A stretch of 60,476 nt of DNA, taken from a marine group bacterium Sva0996 bin134 (lineage in GTDB: Bacteria > Actinomycetota > Acidimicrobiia > Acidimicrobiales > Bin134). Shown here in pieces: positions 36,367 through 46,025 of the stretch. The first letter of the stretch is position 1, and each line of letters starts with the position of its first letter. The DNA lies in contig MPNQ01000018.1 of the NCBI GenBank assembly GCA_002239105.1, positions 1 through 60,476 of the forward strand, read 5' to 3'. Below the pieces are notes generated by a model, which had not been told where the DNA came from, searched no databases, and was given only the letters and a program-made list of their open reading frames with translations. The translations under genes were made by a program, and so were the position numbers.

Positions 36367-37050
36367 TCACACGGCGACCAGGTCTCGGATCAGCTCGAGC
36401 TTTGCGGGCCCGATGCCCGATACCGCCAGCAGCCCATCGACCGAGGCAAAACCGCCAATACGCTGGCGGTGCTCGATGATGGCCGCGGCGATAGCCGGTC
36501 CCACCCCAGGTAGGGACTCCAGTTGCTCGGGGGTGGCAGAGTTGAGGTTCAAAGGCCCGGATGGCGCGGCAGGCCCGCCACCAGCCGGTCCGCTTCCGTT
36601 CAGGGGAGCGGGAATCTCGGTTTGGCCGACCACTGGGAAGTACACCCACTGCCCGTCGAACAGCGTTTCGGCCAGGTTCACCCGGTCGTAGTCGGCATCG
36701 CCGGTCAGCCCACCGGCCGCTTCAACCAGGTCGAGCACGCGAGCTTCGCCCCGAAACAGGTACACACCGGGGACCTGCACCGCACCGGCGGCATGAACCA
36801 GGATCGGGGTCGGTTCGGTGACCGGAGTCGGGCGGGCAGGCAGCGGAGTGGCCATGGGAATGATCGCCTCTGGCCGGGGAGCGCCATTGGCACCGACGAT
36901 CATGTAGGCCGCCGCTGCGACAATGATCACGAGTCCGGCCCCTGCCATCAGGAGCCGGGGTCCGGTGATCAGGTGGCGGTAGTCATCCCACATCTCCCGG
37001 ACCCGCTCCGCCGGGCTCAGCCGGGGAGGGGGCAGCGAGGAATCTTCCAT
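36367..37050 (-). CDS. comEA: ComEA-like DNA-binding competence protein
   Basis: A 227-residue membrane-anchored DNA receptor. One transmembrane helix (LLMAGAGLVIIVAAAAYMIVG, about residues 33-53) is followed by a Pro-rich linker, an SLBB domain (ILVHAAGAVQVPGVY to VYFPVVGQ) and a C-terminal helix-hairpin-helix pair (LNLNSATPEQLESLPGVGP, then GLLAVSGIGPAKLELI). It binds incoming duplex DNA for ComEC. First gene of the competence operon; about 114 bases separate it from the thioredoxin-like gene upstream on the same strand. Confidence 0.92.
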   Translation of the reverse strand: MEDSSLPPPRLSPAERVREMWDDYRHLITGPRLLMAGAGLVIIVAAAAYMIVGANGAPRPEAIIPMATPLPARPTPVTEPTPILVHAAGAVQVPGVYLFRGEARVLDLVEAAGGLTGDADYDRVNLAETLFDGQWVYFPVVGQTEIPAPLNGSGPAGGGPAAPSGPLNLNSATPEQLESLPGVGPAIAAAIIEHRQRIGGFASVDGLLAVSGIGPAKLELIRDLVAV

Positions 37051-37164
37051 GGCTGTTTCCGGGCGCGCCGCGCCATGCCAGTGGAGGGGGAAGCAGCGTC
37101 AGGGTATCAGCCCAAAGTCAGAATCGACAGGGGCCTGAGTCCCCCGGAGCCAATTGAACGGGGC

Positions 37165-37872
37165 TCAGTAGATCTGAGCGGTGAGTCGACGCCGGTAAAT
37201 GGGGGTGCGGGGATCTTCTGTACCCATGATCTCGAGCAGGTCCACGAACTCCTGGCGGGCTGCCGGGTCGGCCTTCACCTGGCCGAGCAAACCCTCTAGA
37301 CGGGCTTCGACGTCGCCGTTGGCAGCGCCACCACCGCCGGTTCGGGCCAGAGCGGCCACCCGGCGGACCTCGGCGGTCTCGGGAATTCGCTCCAGCAGCT
37401 CGAGGGCCTCATCGGCCCGTCCATCGGCAACCAGCAGGTCGGCCAGCGCCACCACTGCGCCTTCATGGTCGGCGTCGAGCTCCAGCGCCGCCCGCAGAGA
37501 ATCCTCGTCGCCCGCGGCTACCAGCGCCTCCAGCTCGGTCTCCGTCTCGGTGGGCAGCAGTCGCTGCACGAATTCGGCCACCGCGGCCTCGCCCTGGGCA
37601 CCGATGAAGCCGTCCACCACTTTGCCGTCTCGCATGGCGTACACGGCGGGAATGCTCTGCACCTGGAAGGCCTGGGCGGTCTGGGGGCTGTCGTCCACGT
37701 TGACTTTGGCCAGCTCCACCGCCCCGTCGGTGGCCGCCACTGCCTGCTCCAGAATCGGCCCGAGCGTTTTGCACGGTCCGCACCACGGCGCCCACAAATC
37801 CACCACCACCGCCACGGTGTGGGATCGCTCCACTACTTCGGTCGCAAACGTTGCGTCGCTTACATCGGCCAT
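37165..37872 (-). CDS. Thioredoxin-domain protein with TPR-like tail (CnoX/YbbN type)
   Basis: A 235-residue protein: residues 1-~110 are a thioredoxin fold with active-site WAPWCGPCKTL, and the rest is helical, with TPR-like repeats (ALELDADHEGAVVALADLL, then DEALELLERIP). This layout is that of CnoX/YbbN, a chaperone-redox protein that protects substrates of GroEL and DnaK. E. coli CnoX lacks the second cysteine; here CxxC is intact, so it may act as a real disulfide reductase. Divergent from the phosphotransferase gene by 47 bases. Confidence 0.88.
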   Translation of the reverse strand: MADVSDATFATEVVERSHTVAVVVDLWAPWCGPCKTLGPILEQAVAATDGAVELAKVNVDDSPQTAQAFQVQSIPAVYAMRDGKVVDGFIGAQGEAAVAEFVQRLLPTETETELEALVAAGDEDSLRAALELDADHEGAVVALADLLVADGRADEALELLERIPETAEVRRVAALARTGGGGAANGDVEARLEGLLGQVKADPAARQEFVDLLEIMGTEDPRTPIYRRRLTAQIY

Positions 37873-37919
37873 CGGCTACCTCTCATTGACCCAGATTGAA
37901 CGCTACCCTCACCAGTTGC

Positions 37920-38954
37920 ATGGACCACATCCGAGGCATTCAGCATGACGCGGTCAGCGCGTGGTTCGAAGCCCATGTTCCCGGCGTGGCCTTGCCGTTG
38001 ACGTTCGAGTTGATGGCCGGCGGGCACTCCAACCTCACATTCAAGGTGGCCGATGCCCATGGCCAGTGCTACGTGCTGCGCCGGCCCCCGCTCTACCAGG
38101 TGCTGGCCACCGCCCATGACATGGGCCGAGAGCACAAGATCATCGCCGCCCTGACCGATACCGACGTGCCGGTTCCCCGCGCGTTCGGGCTGTGCGAGGA
38201 CGAATCAGTCAACGAGCGCCCGTTCTACGTCATGGACTTTGTGGACGGGAAGGTTGTGCGCAGCCGCAGGCATGCCGTTGCCCTGGCCCCTGATCGGCGC
38301 CGGGCCGCCTCCCAGTCGATTGCCCAGACCCTGGCCCACATCCACGCGGTGGACGTGGATGAGGTGGGGCTGGGCGATCTGGGCCGCAAGGAGGACTACA
38401 TCGCCCGCCAGCTCCGGCGCTGGCTGCGCCAGTTCGAGGAGTCCAAGACCCAGGACCGCCCCCAGATACAAGAGGTTCACGACCACCTTGTCGCCCGCAT
38501 CCCCGACCAGGGAGAAGCCGGCATCGTCCACGGCGACTACCGCCTGGACAACTGCATCCTGGGCGAACAGGGCCAGGTGGTGGCGGTGCTCGACTGGGAG
38601 CTGTGCACCCTGGGCGACCGCAACGCCGATGTGGCCCAGCTTCTGGTGTATTGGGCCGAGCCCGATGACTTGGAGGTTGCCTTGGACGATCCCCCCACCG
38701 CCGAATCCGGATTCGCCAGCCGGGCCGAGATGTTCGACCTATACCTGGAGGCATCGGGGCGCGATATCGACAGCTTCGATTTCTATATGGCCTTCGGCTA
38801 CTGGAAGCTGGCCTGCATCTTGGAAGGCGTGTACAGCCGCTATGTGGGAGGGGCAATGGGCGACAAAGCGCCGCCCCAGGGGGCCGAGAGCTTCGTCGCC
38901 CGGGTGGACACCCTGGTTGACATGGCCACATCAGCCGCGGAGCAGGTGGCATGA
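37920..38954 (+). CDS. Phosphotransferase family protein (APH/ACAD10-like kinase fold)
   Basis: A 344-residue kinase-fold enzyme of the APH family. The glycine-rich loop region reads MAGGHSNLTFKV, with RPFYVMDFVDG as hinge. The catalytic HGDYRLDN and the metal-binding DWE in VVAVLDWELCTLGD are intact. Relatives next to acyl-CoA dehydrogenases phosphorylate hydroxy-acyl intermediates; no such dehydrogenase is adjacent here. ATG 37920 is chosen over an in-frame TTG at 37896. It overlaps the PAC2 gene by four bases. Confidence 0.88.
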   Translation: MDHIRGIQHDAVSAWFEAHVPGVALPLTFELMAGGHSNLTFKVADAHGQCYVLRRPPLYQVLATAHDMGREHKIIAALTDTDVPVPRAFGLCEDESVNERPFYVMDFVDGKVVRSRRHAVALAPDRRRAASQSIAQTLAHIHAVDVDEVGLGDLGRKEDYIARQLRRWLRQFEESKTQDRPQIQEVHDHLVARIPDQGEAGIVHGDYRLDNCILGEQGQVVAVLDWELCTLGDRNADVAQLLVYWAEPDDLEVALDDPPTAESGFASRAEMFDLYLEASGRDIDSFDFYMAFGYWKLACILEGVYSRYVGGAMGDKAPPQGAESFVARVDTLVDMATSAAEQVA

Positions 38955-39820
38955 GCAGCGAGTTGGTCACCGTCCAGCAGCTGCCTGACCTGGTCGACCC
39001 GGTATTGGTGGTGGCCCTCGACGGGTGGGTGGACGCCGGATATGGCATGCGCAACGCCGCTGAGATCATGATCGACTCAAGCGAAGCGGTGCAGGTGGCC
39101 TGCTTCGATTCCGACCTGTTGATAGATCACCGAGCCCGCCGTCCCACTATGACCGTACGAGACGGCCGGGTCGACGACATTTCGTGGCCGGCGATAAGGC
39201 TCGAGGTGTTGTGCGACCTCGACCAGCGCAAGTTCTTGATGCTCCACGGCCCCGAGCCCGACTTCCGCTGGCAGGCGTTTTGCACCGCGGTCGTCGAATT
39301 GGTGCAGCAGTTGGGGGTAGCCCGGGTGGTGTCGTTGGGGGCCTACCCCGCCGCGGTGCCCCATACCCGACCTGTGCGCCTGTCGGCCACCGGCACCACT
39401 CAGGATCTGATCGAGCGGTTCGGCTCTTTTCAGGGAACCCTGGAGGTTCCCGCCGGCATCAGCTCAGCTTTGGCCAAGCTATTCGAGGCCGCCGGACTGG
39501 AAACGGTGTCGGTGTGGGCCCAAGTGCCCCACTACGCATCCGGATCGCCATTCCCGGCCAGCACTGCGGCCCTCATACAAGGTCTGCGCACCGTTACCGA
39601 GTTGCGGTTCGATCCGGCACCGCTGATCGCCGAGGGGCTGGAGGTGTCCCGTCGGCTCGACACCATGATCGCCCAGAACGCCAGCCACAAGCGCCTGTTG
39701 GGGCAGCTGGAAGGCGCCTACGACACCACCATGGGAGAACACGGCGACGAGATCCCCACCGGGGACGAGTTGGCCGAAGAGCTGGAGCGCTTTTTGCGCG
39801 ATCAGGACGAGTCCAAATGA
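38951..39820 (+). CDS. PAC2-family protein (proteasome assembly chaperone fold)
   Basis: A 289-residue protein of the PAC2/DUF75 family. The N-terminal PVLVVALDGWVDAG, the DHRARRPTMTV segment and the GAYPAAVPHTRPV loop are typical. Eukaryotic and archaeal relatives assist proteasome assembly, and actinobacteria, which have 20S proteasomes, carry several copies of unknown role. The C-terminal ~50 residues form an acidic helical tail (DELAEELERFLRDQDESK). Coupled to the kinase-like gene upstream and followed 25 bases later by the LLM oxidoreductase. Confidence 0.87.
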   Translation: MSSELVTVQQLPDLVDPVLVVALDGWVDAGYGMRNAAEIMIDSSEAVQVACFDSDLLIDHRARRPTMTVRDGRVDDISWPAIRLEVLCDLDQRKFLMLHGPEPDFRWQAFCTAVVELVQQLGVARVVSLGAYPAAVPHTRPVRLSATGTTQDLIERFGSFQGTLEVPAGISSALAKLFEAAGLETVSVWAQVPHYASGSPFPASTAALIQGLRTVTELRFDPAPLIAEGLEVSRRLDTMIAQNASHKRLLGQLEGAYDTTMGEHGDEIPTGDELAEELERFLRDQDESK

Positions 39821-39845
39821 CCACCACTACCCGAGAGGACAGAGC

Positions 39846-40898
39846 ATGAAGCTAGACGGCGGCCTCGTTACCAGAGCGTCCAGAAAGGGATCGGTTGGAC
39901 CACTTGGCGATGCCGCCGACAACGCCCGCAGCTTGGAGGCGGCCGGCTACGACGGGGTCTGGTCGGCCGAGCTCGACCATGACCCATTCCTGCCGCTGGT
40001 GCTGGCCGCCGAGCACACCAGCCGCATCCAGATCGGAACCTCGATTGCGGTGGCATTCGCCCGCAATCCGATGGTCTTGGCCAACTTGGGGTGGGATCTC
40101 CAGGCCTATTCCAGCGGGCGTTTCATTCTCGGCCTCGGTTCACAGATAAAGCCCCACATCACCAAGCGATTCTCCATGCCCTGGTCTCACCCCGCCGCCC
40201 GCATGAAGGAGATGATCGACGCCATCAAGGCCACATGGGACAGCTGGGAGACCGGTGAGCGGCTGAACTTTCGGGGCGAGTTCTACCAACACACCCTCAT
40301 GACGCCGATGTTCAGCCCCGGATCCAATCCCTTCGGCCCACCCCCCATCCATTTGGCCGCGGTGGGCGACCTCATGACCGAAGCGGCCGGCGAGTCGGCC
40401 GACGGCTGGATCAGCCACGGATTCACCACGCCCAGCTACGTGCGGGAGGTGTCGCTGCCCGCCCTCGAGCGGGGGGCCGCTAAGGCAGGGCGCAACCCCA
40501 TGGACATAGAGGTGTCAATGCCCGTGTTCATTGTCACCGGCGAATCCGAGGAGGAAATGGCGTCAGCCGCCCAAGCGGCCCGCCAGCAACTGGCCTTCTA
40601 CGGCTCGACGCCTGCATATCGCCCGGTGCTAGAGCACCACGGCTGGGGCGACGCCCAAGACGAGCTGAACCGCATGTCCAAGCAGGGCCAATGGGTGGAG
40701 ATGGCCGAGGTGATCGACGACACCATGTTGGGAACGTTCGGGGTGGTGGCCGAGCCCCAGAACCTGGCCAGCGGCGTGGCCGCCAGCTACGGGGGGCTGA
40801 TCGACCGGATGTCGTTCGGCCAGGGCCTCCGTACCGACGGCCCCTGGGCCGAGGTGCGCGAGGCGCTTCGAGCCATTCCGGGACGGTCGCCCGAATAG
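39846..40898 (+). CDS. LLM-class F420-dependent oxidoreductase (TIGR03617-like)
   Basis: A 350-residue TIM-barrel luciferase-like monooxygenase. Family marks are AARNxE-like AADNARSLEAAGYDGVWS, GTSIAVAFARNPMV, SSGRFILGLGSQIKPH and the C-terminal catalytic-face region. Many actinobacterial members use F420; FMN is the alternative. Ten bases separate it from the following P450, which suggests shared transcription with it. RBS GAGAGGAC-like sequence precedes the ATG. Confidence 0.88.
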   Translation: MKLDGGLVTRASRKGSVGPLGDAADNARSLEAAGYDGVWSAELDHDPFLPLVLAAEHTSRIQIGTSIAVAFARNPMVLANLGWDLQAYSSGRFILGLGSQIKPHITKRFSMPWSHPAARMKEMIDAIKATWDSWETGERLNFRGEFYQHTLMTPMFSPGSNPFGPPPIHLAAVGDLMTEAAGESADGWISHGFTTPSYVREVSLPALERGAAKAGRNPMDIEVSMPVFIVTGESEEEMASAAQAARQQLAFYGSTPAYRPVLEHHGWGDAQDELNRMSKQGQWVEMAEVIDDTMLGTFGVVAEPQNLASGVAASYGGLIDRMSFGQGLRTDGPWAEVREALRAIPGRSPE

Positions 40899-40908
40899 GG
40901 TTGCCGCG

Positions 40909-42096
40909 GTGGACTCAAAGGATCCTTCGGACTACCACGAGGGGCTGGCCCAGGCCGAAGAGGCCGCCATCAACCCCCACAGGGAATGGGAACGGGGCCG
41001 TGCTGAGCCCCCGGAAGTGCGCGACGACGGCTTCGGCGGGCGCATCCTGAACCTGTACCGCCGCGACCACACCGAGGCGGTGCTGCGCAACAGCGGGGTG
41101 TTCTCCACCCGGGTGGTGGCCGAATCGATGACACCGTTCATGGGGCCGCTCATGCTGGGGATGGACGGCGATGAGCACACCGCCTATCGGGGGCTGGTGT
41201 CCGGGGCGTTCCGATCCTCCGCGCTGGCCCGCTGGGAGACCGAGCTGGTGGCGCCCATCGTGAACGAATTGCTCGACGGCATCGCTCCTCGGGGAAGGGC
41301 CGATCTGGTGGCCGAGCTGACCCAGCGGTTCCCCACTCGGGTGATCGCCGGGATCATGGGCGTGCCGCTGGACGACGCCGATCAGTTCCGGCTGTGGTCC
41401 GAGCAGGTGAGCGCCGGTCCCCTCTATCCCGAGCCGGGCCACGCCGCCTCCCAAGCCATGCGGGACTACCTCCAGCCCATCGTGGAAGACCGCAAGGCCA
41501 ACCCCCAAGACGACCTCATCAGCGACATCATCCACGCCGAGATCGACGGCCAGCGCCTCGACGACGAGCACATCTACGGGTTCTTGCTGCTGTTGATGCC
41601 CGCCGGAGCCGAGACCACCTCCCGGGAGCTGGGCATCGCCTTGACGGCATTGCTGACCCACGAGGGCTGGCTCGACCGGCTCAAGGCCGACTGGTCGCTC
41701 CTCGACCAGGTGATCGAGGAAACCCTGCGGTGGGAAAGCTCTGCCCCGCTGGCCACCCGGGAAGCCACGGCAGACACCGAGGTGGGCGGATGCCCTGTCC
41801 CGGCCGGCACCCGGCTGATGATGACCATGACGTCGGCCAACCGGGACGAGCAGGTGTACTCCGATGGCGACCGCTGGGATCCTGACCGGGAGCAGCCCGT
41901 ACCCCACATGGCGTTCGGCTGGGGCCGGCACCTGTGCTTGGGCATGCACCTGGCCCGCCTCGAGCTCCGGGTGGCCCTGCGAACCATCCTCAAGCGGCTT
42001 CCCGGACTGCGCCTCGACCCCGACGCCGACCCTCCCCTCATCCGTGGGGTGGCCTTCCGGGGCCCAGAAGAGCTTCATGTGGAGTGGGACGTCTAG
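40909..42096 (+). CDS. Cytochrome P450 monooxygenase
   Basis: A 395-residue soluble P450. The heme loop FGWGRHLCLG places the axial cysteine at about residue 343. The I-helix shows MPAGAETTSREL with the canonical acid-Thr pair, and the K-helix ExxR is in VIEETLRWESSAP. Start GTG 40909. It ends the phosphotransferase-PAC2-LLM-P450 run and stops eight bases before the convergent leuS stop. It differs clearly from the P450 at 5988-7163, so it is a separate lineage, not a recent duplicate. Confidence 0.93.
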   Translation: MDSKDPSDYHEGLAQAEEAAINPHREWERGRAEPPEVRDDGFGGRILNLYRRDHTEAVLRNSGVFSTRVVAESMTPFMGPLMLGMDGDEHTAYRGLVSGAFRSSALARWETELVAPIVNELLDGIAPRGRADLVAELTQRFPTRVIAGIMGVPLDDADQFRLWSEQVSAGPLYPEPGHAASQAMRDYLQPIVEDRKANPQDDLISDIIHAEIDGQRLDDEHIYGFLLLLMPAGAETTSRELGIALTALLTHEGWLDRLKADWSLLDQVIEETLRWESSAPLATREATADTEVGGCPVPAGTRLMMTMTSANRDEQVYSDGDRWDPDREQPVPHMAFGWGRHLCLGMHLARLELRVALRTILKRLPGLRLDPDADPPLIRGVAFRGPEELHVEWDV

Positions 42097-42103
42097 CGGA
42101 GTG

Positions 42104-44575
42104 CTACACCACCACGTTGACCAGCTTGGGGGGGCGGGCGATGACCCGTCGGGGTTCGCCGCCATCGAGGTAGGCCTGCACCCTCTCTGACGCCAGGGCC
42201 AGTGCCTCAGCCTCAGCGTCGGCGATGTCGGCGGACACTTCGATGCGGTCGCGCACCTTGCCGTTCACTTGCACCACCATGGTGACCGTCTCCAGCACCA
42301 GCTTGGCCTTATCGGCGGTGGGCCACTGCTCGATGTGGACGTTGCCGCCCCGGCGTATTTCCCACAGCTCAGCGCAGATGTGGGGCACCATGGGCGCCAT
42401 AGCCAGCAGCAGCGAGTCGATGGCGAACGCCAGCGTGTCGTGGTGGGGACCGTCGTCGGACTGCACGTAGCGGTAGAGCTCGTTGGTGAACTCCATGCAG
42501 CCGGCCACCGCGGTGTTGTACGACCAGCGGTCGAACTCGGAGGTGATGCGATCAATGAGCCGGTGGGTGGCCGCGTCGATGGCGTCGTCTGCTGGGGTGG
42601 CCGCACCGGTGCGGGCCGGGTTGGCCCGCTCGGCGGTGCCGGCGGCCAACCGCCACAGCCGGCCCAAGAAGCGGGCGCAGCCCTCGAGTCCGAAGTCCTC
42701 CCAGTCCACGTCCTCGGCGGGGGGCTTGACCTGCAAGATGGCCAGGCGCAGGGTGTCGGCGCCGTAGGTGTCGATGAAGTCCTCGGGGGCCACCAGGTTG
42801 CCCTTCGACTTCGACATCTTGCCCCCGCCCATTCGCACCATGCCCTGGGTGAACAGCCGCTGGAAGGGCTCTCGCAGCCCGGCAGGGGCTACGCCCAGAT
42901 CTGACAGCGCCCGGGTGAAGAACCGGGCGTACATCAGATGCAAGATGGCGTGCTCCACCCCGCCGATGTACTGGTCCACCGGCAGCCACCGCTCCAGCGC
43001 CTCTTGGCTGAATGGCATCTCGGAGTTGTGGGGGTCGGCGAAGCGCAGGAAGTACCACGAGGAGTCCACGAAAGTGTCCATGGTGTCGGTCTCCCGCCGG
43101 GCCGGGCCACCGCAGCCGGGGCACTCGGTGTGCAAGAAGCCGGGGTGGTCCACCAGCGGCGACCGCCCGGTGGGCATGAAGGCCACGTCATCGGGCAGGC
43201 CCACCGGCAGTTCGTCGTAGGGCACCGGCACCGTCCCGCACCCCTCGCAGTACACCACGGGGATGGGGCATCCCCAATAGCGCTGGCGGGATAGCAGCCA
43301 ATCGCGCAGCCGGTAATTGACTTTGCGCTCGCCGATGCCCCGTTCTTCCAGCCAGTCGATGGAAGCGGACTTGGCCTCGGCCATCCACAGGCCGTTGAGC
43401 CACTCGCTGTTGATGGACGGCCCGTCGCCGGTGTAGGCCTCCCCATCGAAATCCTCGGAAGGCTCAACGGTACGGATAATGGGCAGGCCGTAGGCGGTGG
43501 CGAAGTCCCAGTCGCGCTGGTCCTCGCCGGGTACGGCCATGATCGCCCCGGTGCCGTAGGTGGTGAGCACGTAGTCGGCCAAAAACAGCGGAATCGCCTC
43601 GCCGGTGAACGGGTTGACCACCCGGGTGCCGGTGTCCACGCCCCGCTTGTCGGCCGGGCCGCCCGTCGATAACCGTTCGATCTCGCTGCGCTCGGCCACT
43701 GCGCTTATGAATGCCTCCACCTCGACCTGGCGATGGTCGGCTACCAGCTCCGGCACACGGGGGTGCTCGGGGGACATGACCGCGAAGGTCATGCCGAAGC
43801 TTGTGTCGGGCCGGGTGGTGAATACCGGAATGCCCTCTATGTCGTGGCGGGGCTGGCCGGCGTCATCAGCGATGGGCAGGGTGAACTCGACGCCCTCAGA
43901 GCGGCCGATCCAGTTGCGCTGCATCGTCTTGACCCGGTTGGGCCAGTCCAGGCCGTCAAGGCCGTCGAGCAGTTCCTCGGCGTAGGCAGTTATGCGGTAA
44001 AACCACTGCTCCAGCTCGCGCTGCTGGGCCATGTCGCCGGAGCGCTCGCAGGTTCCGTCGGCCAGCACCTGCTCGTTGGCCAGCACCGTCTGGCAGCCGG
44101 GGCACCAGTTCACCGGTGCAGTGGCCCGGTACACCAGGCCAGCCTCGTAGAACTTCAAGAAGATCCACTGGGTGAAGCGGATGTAGTCGGGATCGTGGCT
44201 GCTCAGGGTCCGGCGCCAGTCGTACACCGCTCCGATGCGGCGCAGCGACGACGACAGCCGCTCGATGTTGGCGTCGGTGTGGACCCGGGGGTGGTTGCCG
44301 GTCTTGATGGCGGCGTTCTCGGCCGGCAACCCGAAGCTGTCGAATCCTATGGGCGACAGCACGCCGTCGCCCTGCATGGTGCGGTAGCGGACCAGCAGGT
44401 CGCCGAAGGTGTAGTTGCGGACGTGGCCGATGTGGGCCGGGCCGCTGGGGTACGGGTACATCGACAGCACGTAGTACGGAGGGCGGGAATCGTCGTTGTC
44501 GATGTCGTAGGTAGCGTCGTCGATCCAGCGCTGCTGCCATTTGGGCTCGATGGCCGCCGGGTCGTAGCCGTCCAT
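42104..44575 (-). CDS. leuS: Leucyl-tRNA synthetase
   Basis: An 823-residue class Ia synthetase. HIGH box in [12 protein letters not shown] (48-51) and KMSKS at 586-590 in [11 protein letters not shown]. The editing (CP1) domain carries the T-rich loop and [16 protein letters not shown]. The start ATG at 44575 begins with the usual [14 protein letters not shown]. Length is normal. It is divergent from tRNA-Ala. Confidence 0.96.
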   Translation of the reverse strand: MDGYDPAAIEPKWQQRWIDDATYDIDNDDSRPPYYVLSMYPYPSGPAHIGHVRNYTFGDLLVRYRTMQGDGVLSPIGFDSFGLPAENAAIKTGNHPRVHTDANIERLSSSLRRIGAVYDWRRTLSSHDPDYIRFTQWIFLKFYEAGLVYRATAPVNWCPGCQTVLANEQVLADGTCERSGDMAQQRELEQWFYRITAYAEELLDGLDGLDWPNRVKTMQRNWIGRSEGVEFTLPIADDAGQPRHDIEGIPVFTTRPDTSFGMTFAVMSPEHPRVPELVADHRQVEVEAFISAVAERSEIERLSTGGPADKRGVDTGTRVVNPFTGEAIPLFLADYVLTTYGTGAIMAVPGEDQRDWDFATAYGLPIIRTVEPSEDFDGEAYTGDGPSINSEWLNGLWMAEAKSASIDWLEERGIGERKVNYRLRDWLLSRQRYWGCPIPVVYCEGCGTVPVPYDELPVGLPDDVAFMPTGRSPLVDHPGFLHTECPGCGGPARRETDTMDTFVDSSWYFLRFADPHNSEMPFSQEALERWLPVDQYIGGVEHAILHLMYARFFTRALSDLGVAPAGLREPFQRLFTQGMVRMGGGKMSKSKGNLVAPEDFIDTYGADTLRLAILQVKPPAEDVDWEDFGLEGCARFLGRLWRLAAGTAERANPARTGAATPADDAIDAATHRLIDRITSEFDRWSYNTAVAGCMEFTNELYRYVQSDDGPHHDTLAFAIDSLLLAMAPMVPHICAELWEIRRGGNVHIEQWPTADKAKLVLETVTMVVQVNGKVRDRIEVSADIADAEAEALALASERVQAYLDGGEPRRVIARPPKLVNVVV

Positions 44576-44667
44576 GGCCGCTCAATCTACCGAGCGCCCG
44601 GTCGAGGCCAATAACCGTTATCCCATGTGGGTGTGCCCTACGACGGCTGTTAGAGTTTCCTGCTCGC

Positions 44668-44741
<74 letters not shown>

Positions 44742-44838
44742 CCGCATTTCTTCCGGTATTCGACCAGCGCATCTCCAACTGGGTAGCGTCATCCCTTTGT
44801 TGCCATCTTTTTGTCAAAGCACTTGTACCGGTTTGACT

Positions 44839-44868
44839 TTGACATCTTATTGCTATCGCTTCGTTAAA
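44839..44868 (+). promoter_or_regulatory. Candidate promoter upstream of the secreted peroxidase gene
   Basis: TTGACA at 44839-44844 and GTTAAA at 44863-44868 are 18 bases apart within an AT-rich stretch between tRNA-Ala and the peroxidase locus. The -10 is a weak match. About 140 bases remain to the start codon at 45007, so a long leader would result. Apart from this, I see nothing in 44742-45006. Confidence 0.3.
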
Positions 44869-45006
44869 GTTGTGTTTCGGCAGCCTATTTGCGCGCCTTT
44901 CGCCTTTGATGACTTGCAGACAACCTCCACTTAACGACTAGAACTCACAGGTCCTTCTCCCAGGATGTGTGTGTTTGGTTTGTCTTCTCCTTCTGGAGGT
45001 TTCCCT

Positions 45007-45393
45007 ATGTCGTTCTCGCTGATCGGCAAGATTGCCGCGCCTGTCCTCGCTGTCGCGGCGCTGGCCGCAGGTCTGGCTCTGGTCACAACCAGCGCCAGCG
45101 CCCAAGACGGCGAGGCCGAAGTGCGGATCGCGGCCCAGCGTCTGGAGGACGGACGACTGGACTTCGCCCTTCAGCAGCGCTTCGACGGCACCTGGGGCGA
45201 GCGTCAACGGCCCGAGCAGCACCACTTCCCCGCCGATGCCACCGCCGGAGAGTGGCTAGACAGCCCGGTGCTGGCCATCGACACGGTTGGACAGGTGCGG
45301 ATATCGGCCCGGCTGCGCGACGACGGGCGGGTTGAGTTCACCCTTCAGCAGCAGCAGACCGACGAATCCTGGGGCGAGCGCGTTCTGCCCTAA
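45007..45393 (+). CDS. Exported N-terminal repeat fragment of the peroxidase gene
   Basis: 128 codons from ATG 45007 to TAA 45391. A signal peptide (core APVLAVAALAAGLALVTTSASA) precedes two repeats: VRIAAQRLEDGRLDFALQQ followed by WGERQRPEQHHFP, and VRISARLRDDGRVEFTLQQ followed by WGERVLP. The second repeat is cut by the stop exactly where the first has a Glu codon, and its missing end is found in frame just after the stop. If translated alone it would be a small secreted protein. Such repeats occur, as far as I recall, in exported proteins of actinobacteria with unknown role. Confidence 0.6.
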   Translation: MSFSLIGKIAAPVLAVAALAAGLALVTTSASAQDGEAEVRIAAQRLEDGRLDFALQQRFDGTWGERQRPEQHHFPADATAGEWLDSPVLAIDTVGQVRISARLRDDGRVEFTLQQQQTDESWGERVLP

Positions 45394-46010
45394 CGCCGCT
45401 TCTTCCCAACAGACACCGAGCCAGGAAATTGGCTGGTCACAACATCCTTGACTATCACCACACCCTCGACTATTAGCACACCGGCCCCCGTCGAGACGCC
45501 AGAGTCCACACCCGAACCAGAAACCGACAATGAGTCAGACACCCAGGAAGCGCCGGCAATGTGCCTTGCTGCTCAGGACGACAGTGAGCTGGGTTTCAGC
45601 GTCGCTACCGATTCGCCGCTTGAGCATCGGTCGATGGACGGCCTGGGAAACAACCTCGACCACCCCACATGGGGAATGGCCGGTACCGCCCTCCTCAAAT
45701 TGGCCCCGACCTCCTACGCCGACGGCATCTCGACACCGACGATCTTGCGGCCGAACGCCCGAACCATCAGCAACGTCGTGTTTGCCCAATCCGAATCAGT
45801 GCCCAACGCCTCACAGGCCAGTGACATTTTGTGGCAGTGGGGGCAGTTCATCGACCATGACATCACCCTGAGCCTCGACAATCCTGAAGAGCCGTTCCCA
45901 GTCCGCGTTCCTCAGGAGATCCGGTATTCGATCCCGACAGAACTGGTCGAAAATCCATCCATGTCGATCGCTCGGTATTCGACCCCGAAACGGGAACAGA
46001 TCAACAGAAT

Positions 46011-46025
46011 ATAAGGAGACAGATG
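46011..46025 (+). promoter_or_regulatory. Shine-Dalgarno and start codon created inside the peroxidase gene
   Basis: ATAAGGAGACAGATG places TAAGGAG five bases before ATG 46023, near-ideal initiation geometry. It lies inside the 23-nt insertion that breaks the frame, so the same event that split the gene also supplies a way to translate the second half. Confidence 0.6.

Noticed and set aside
40909..42096. Recent duplication linking the two P450 genes
   Set aside because: Heme-loop, I-helix and N-terminal sequences differ clearly between 5988-7163 and this gene, so they belong to separate P450 families.
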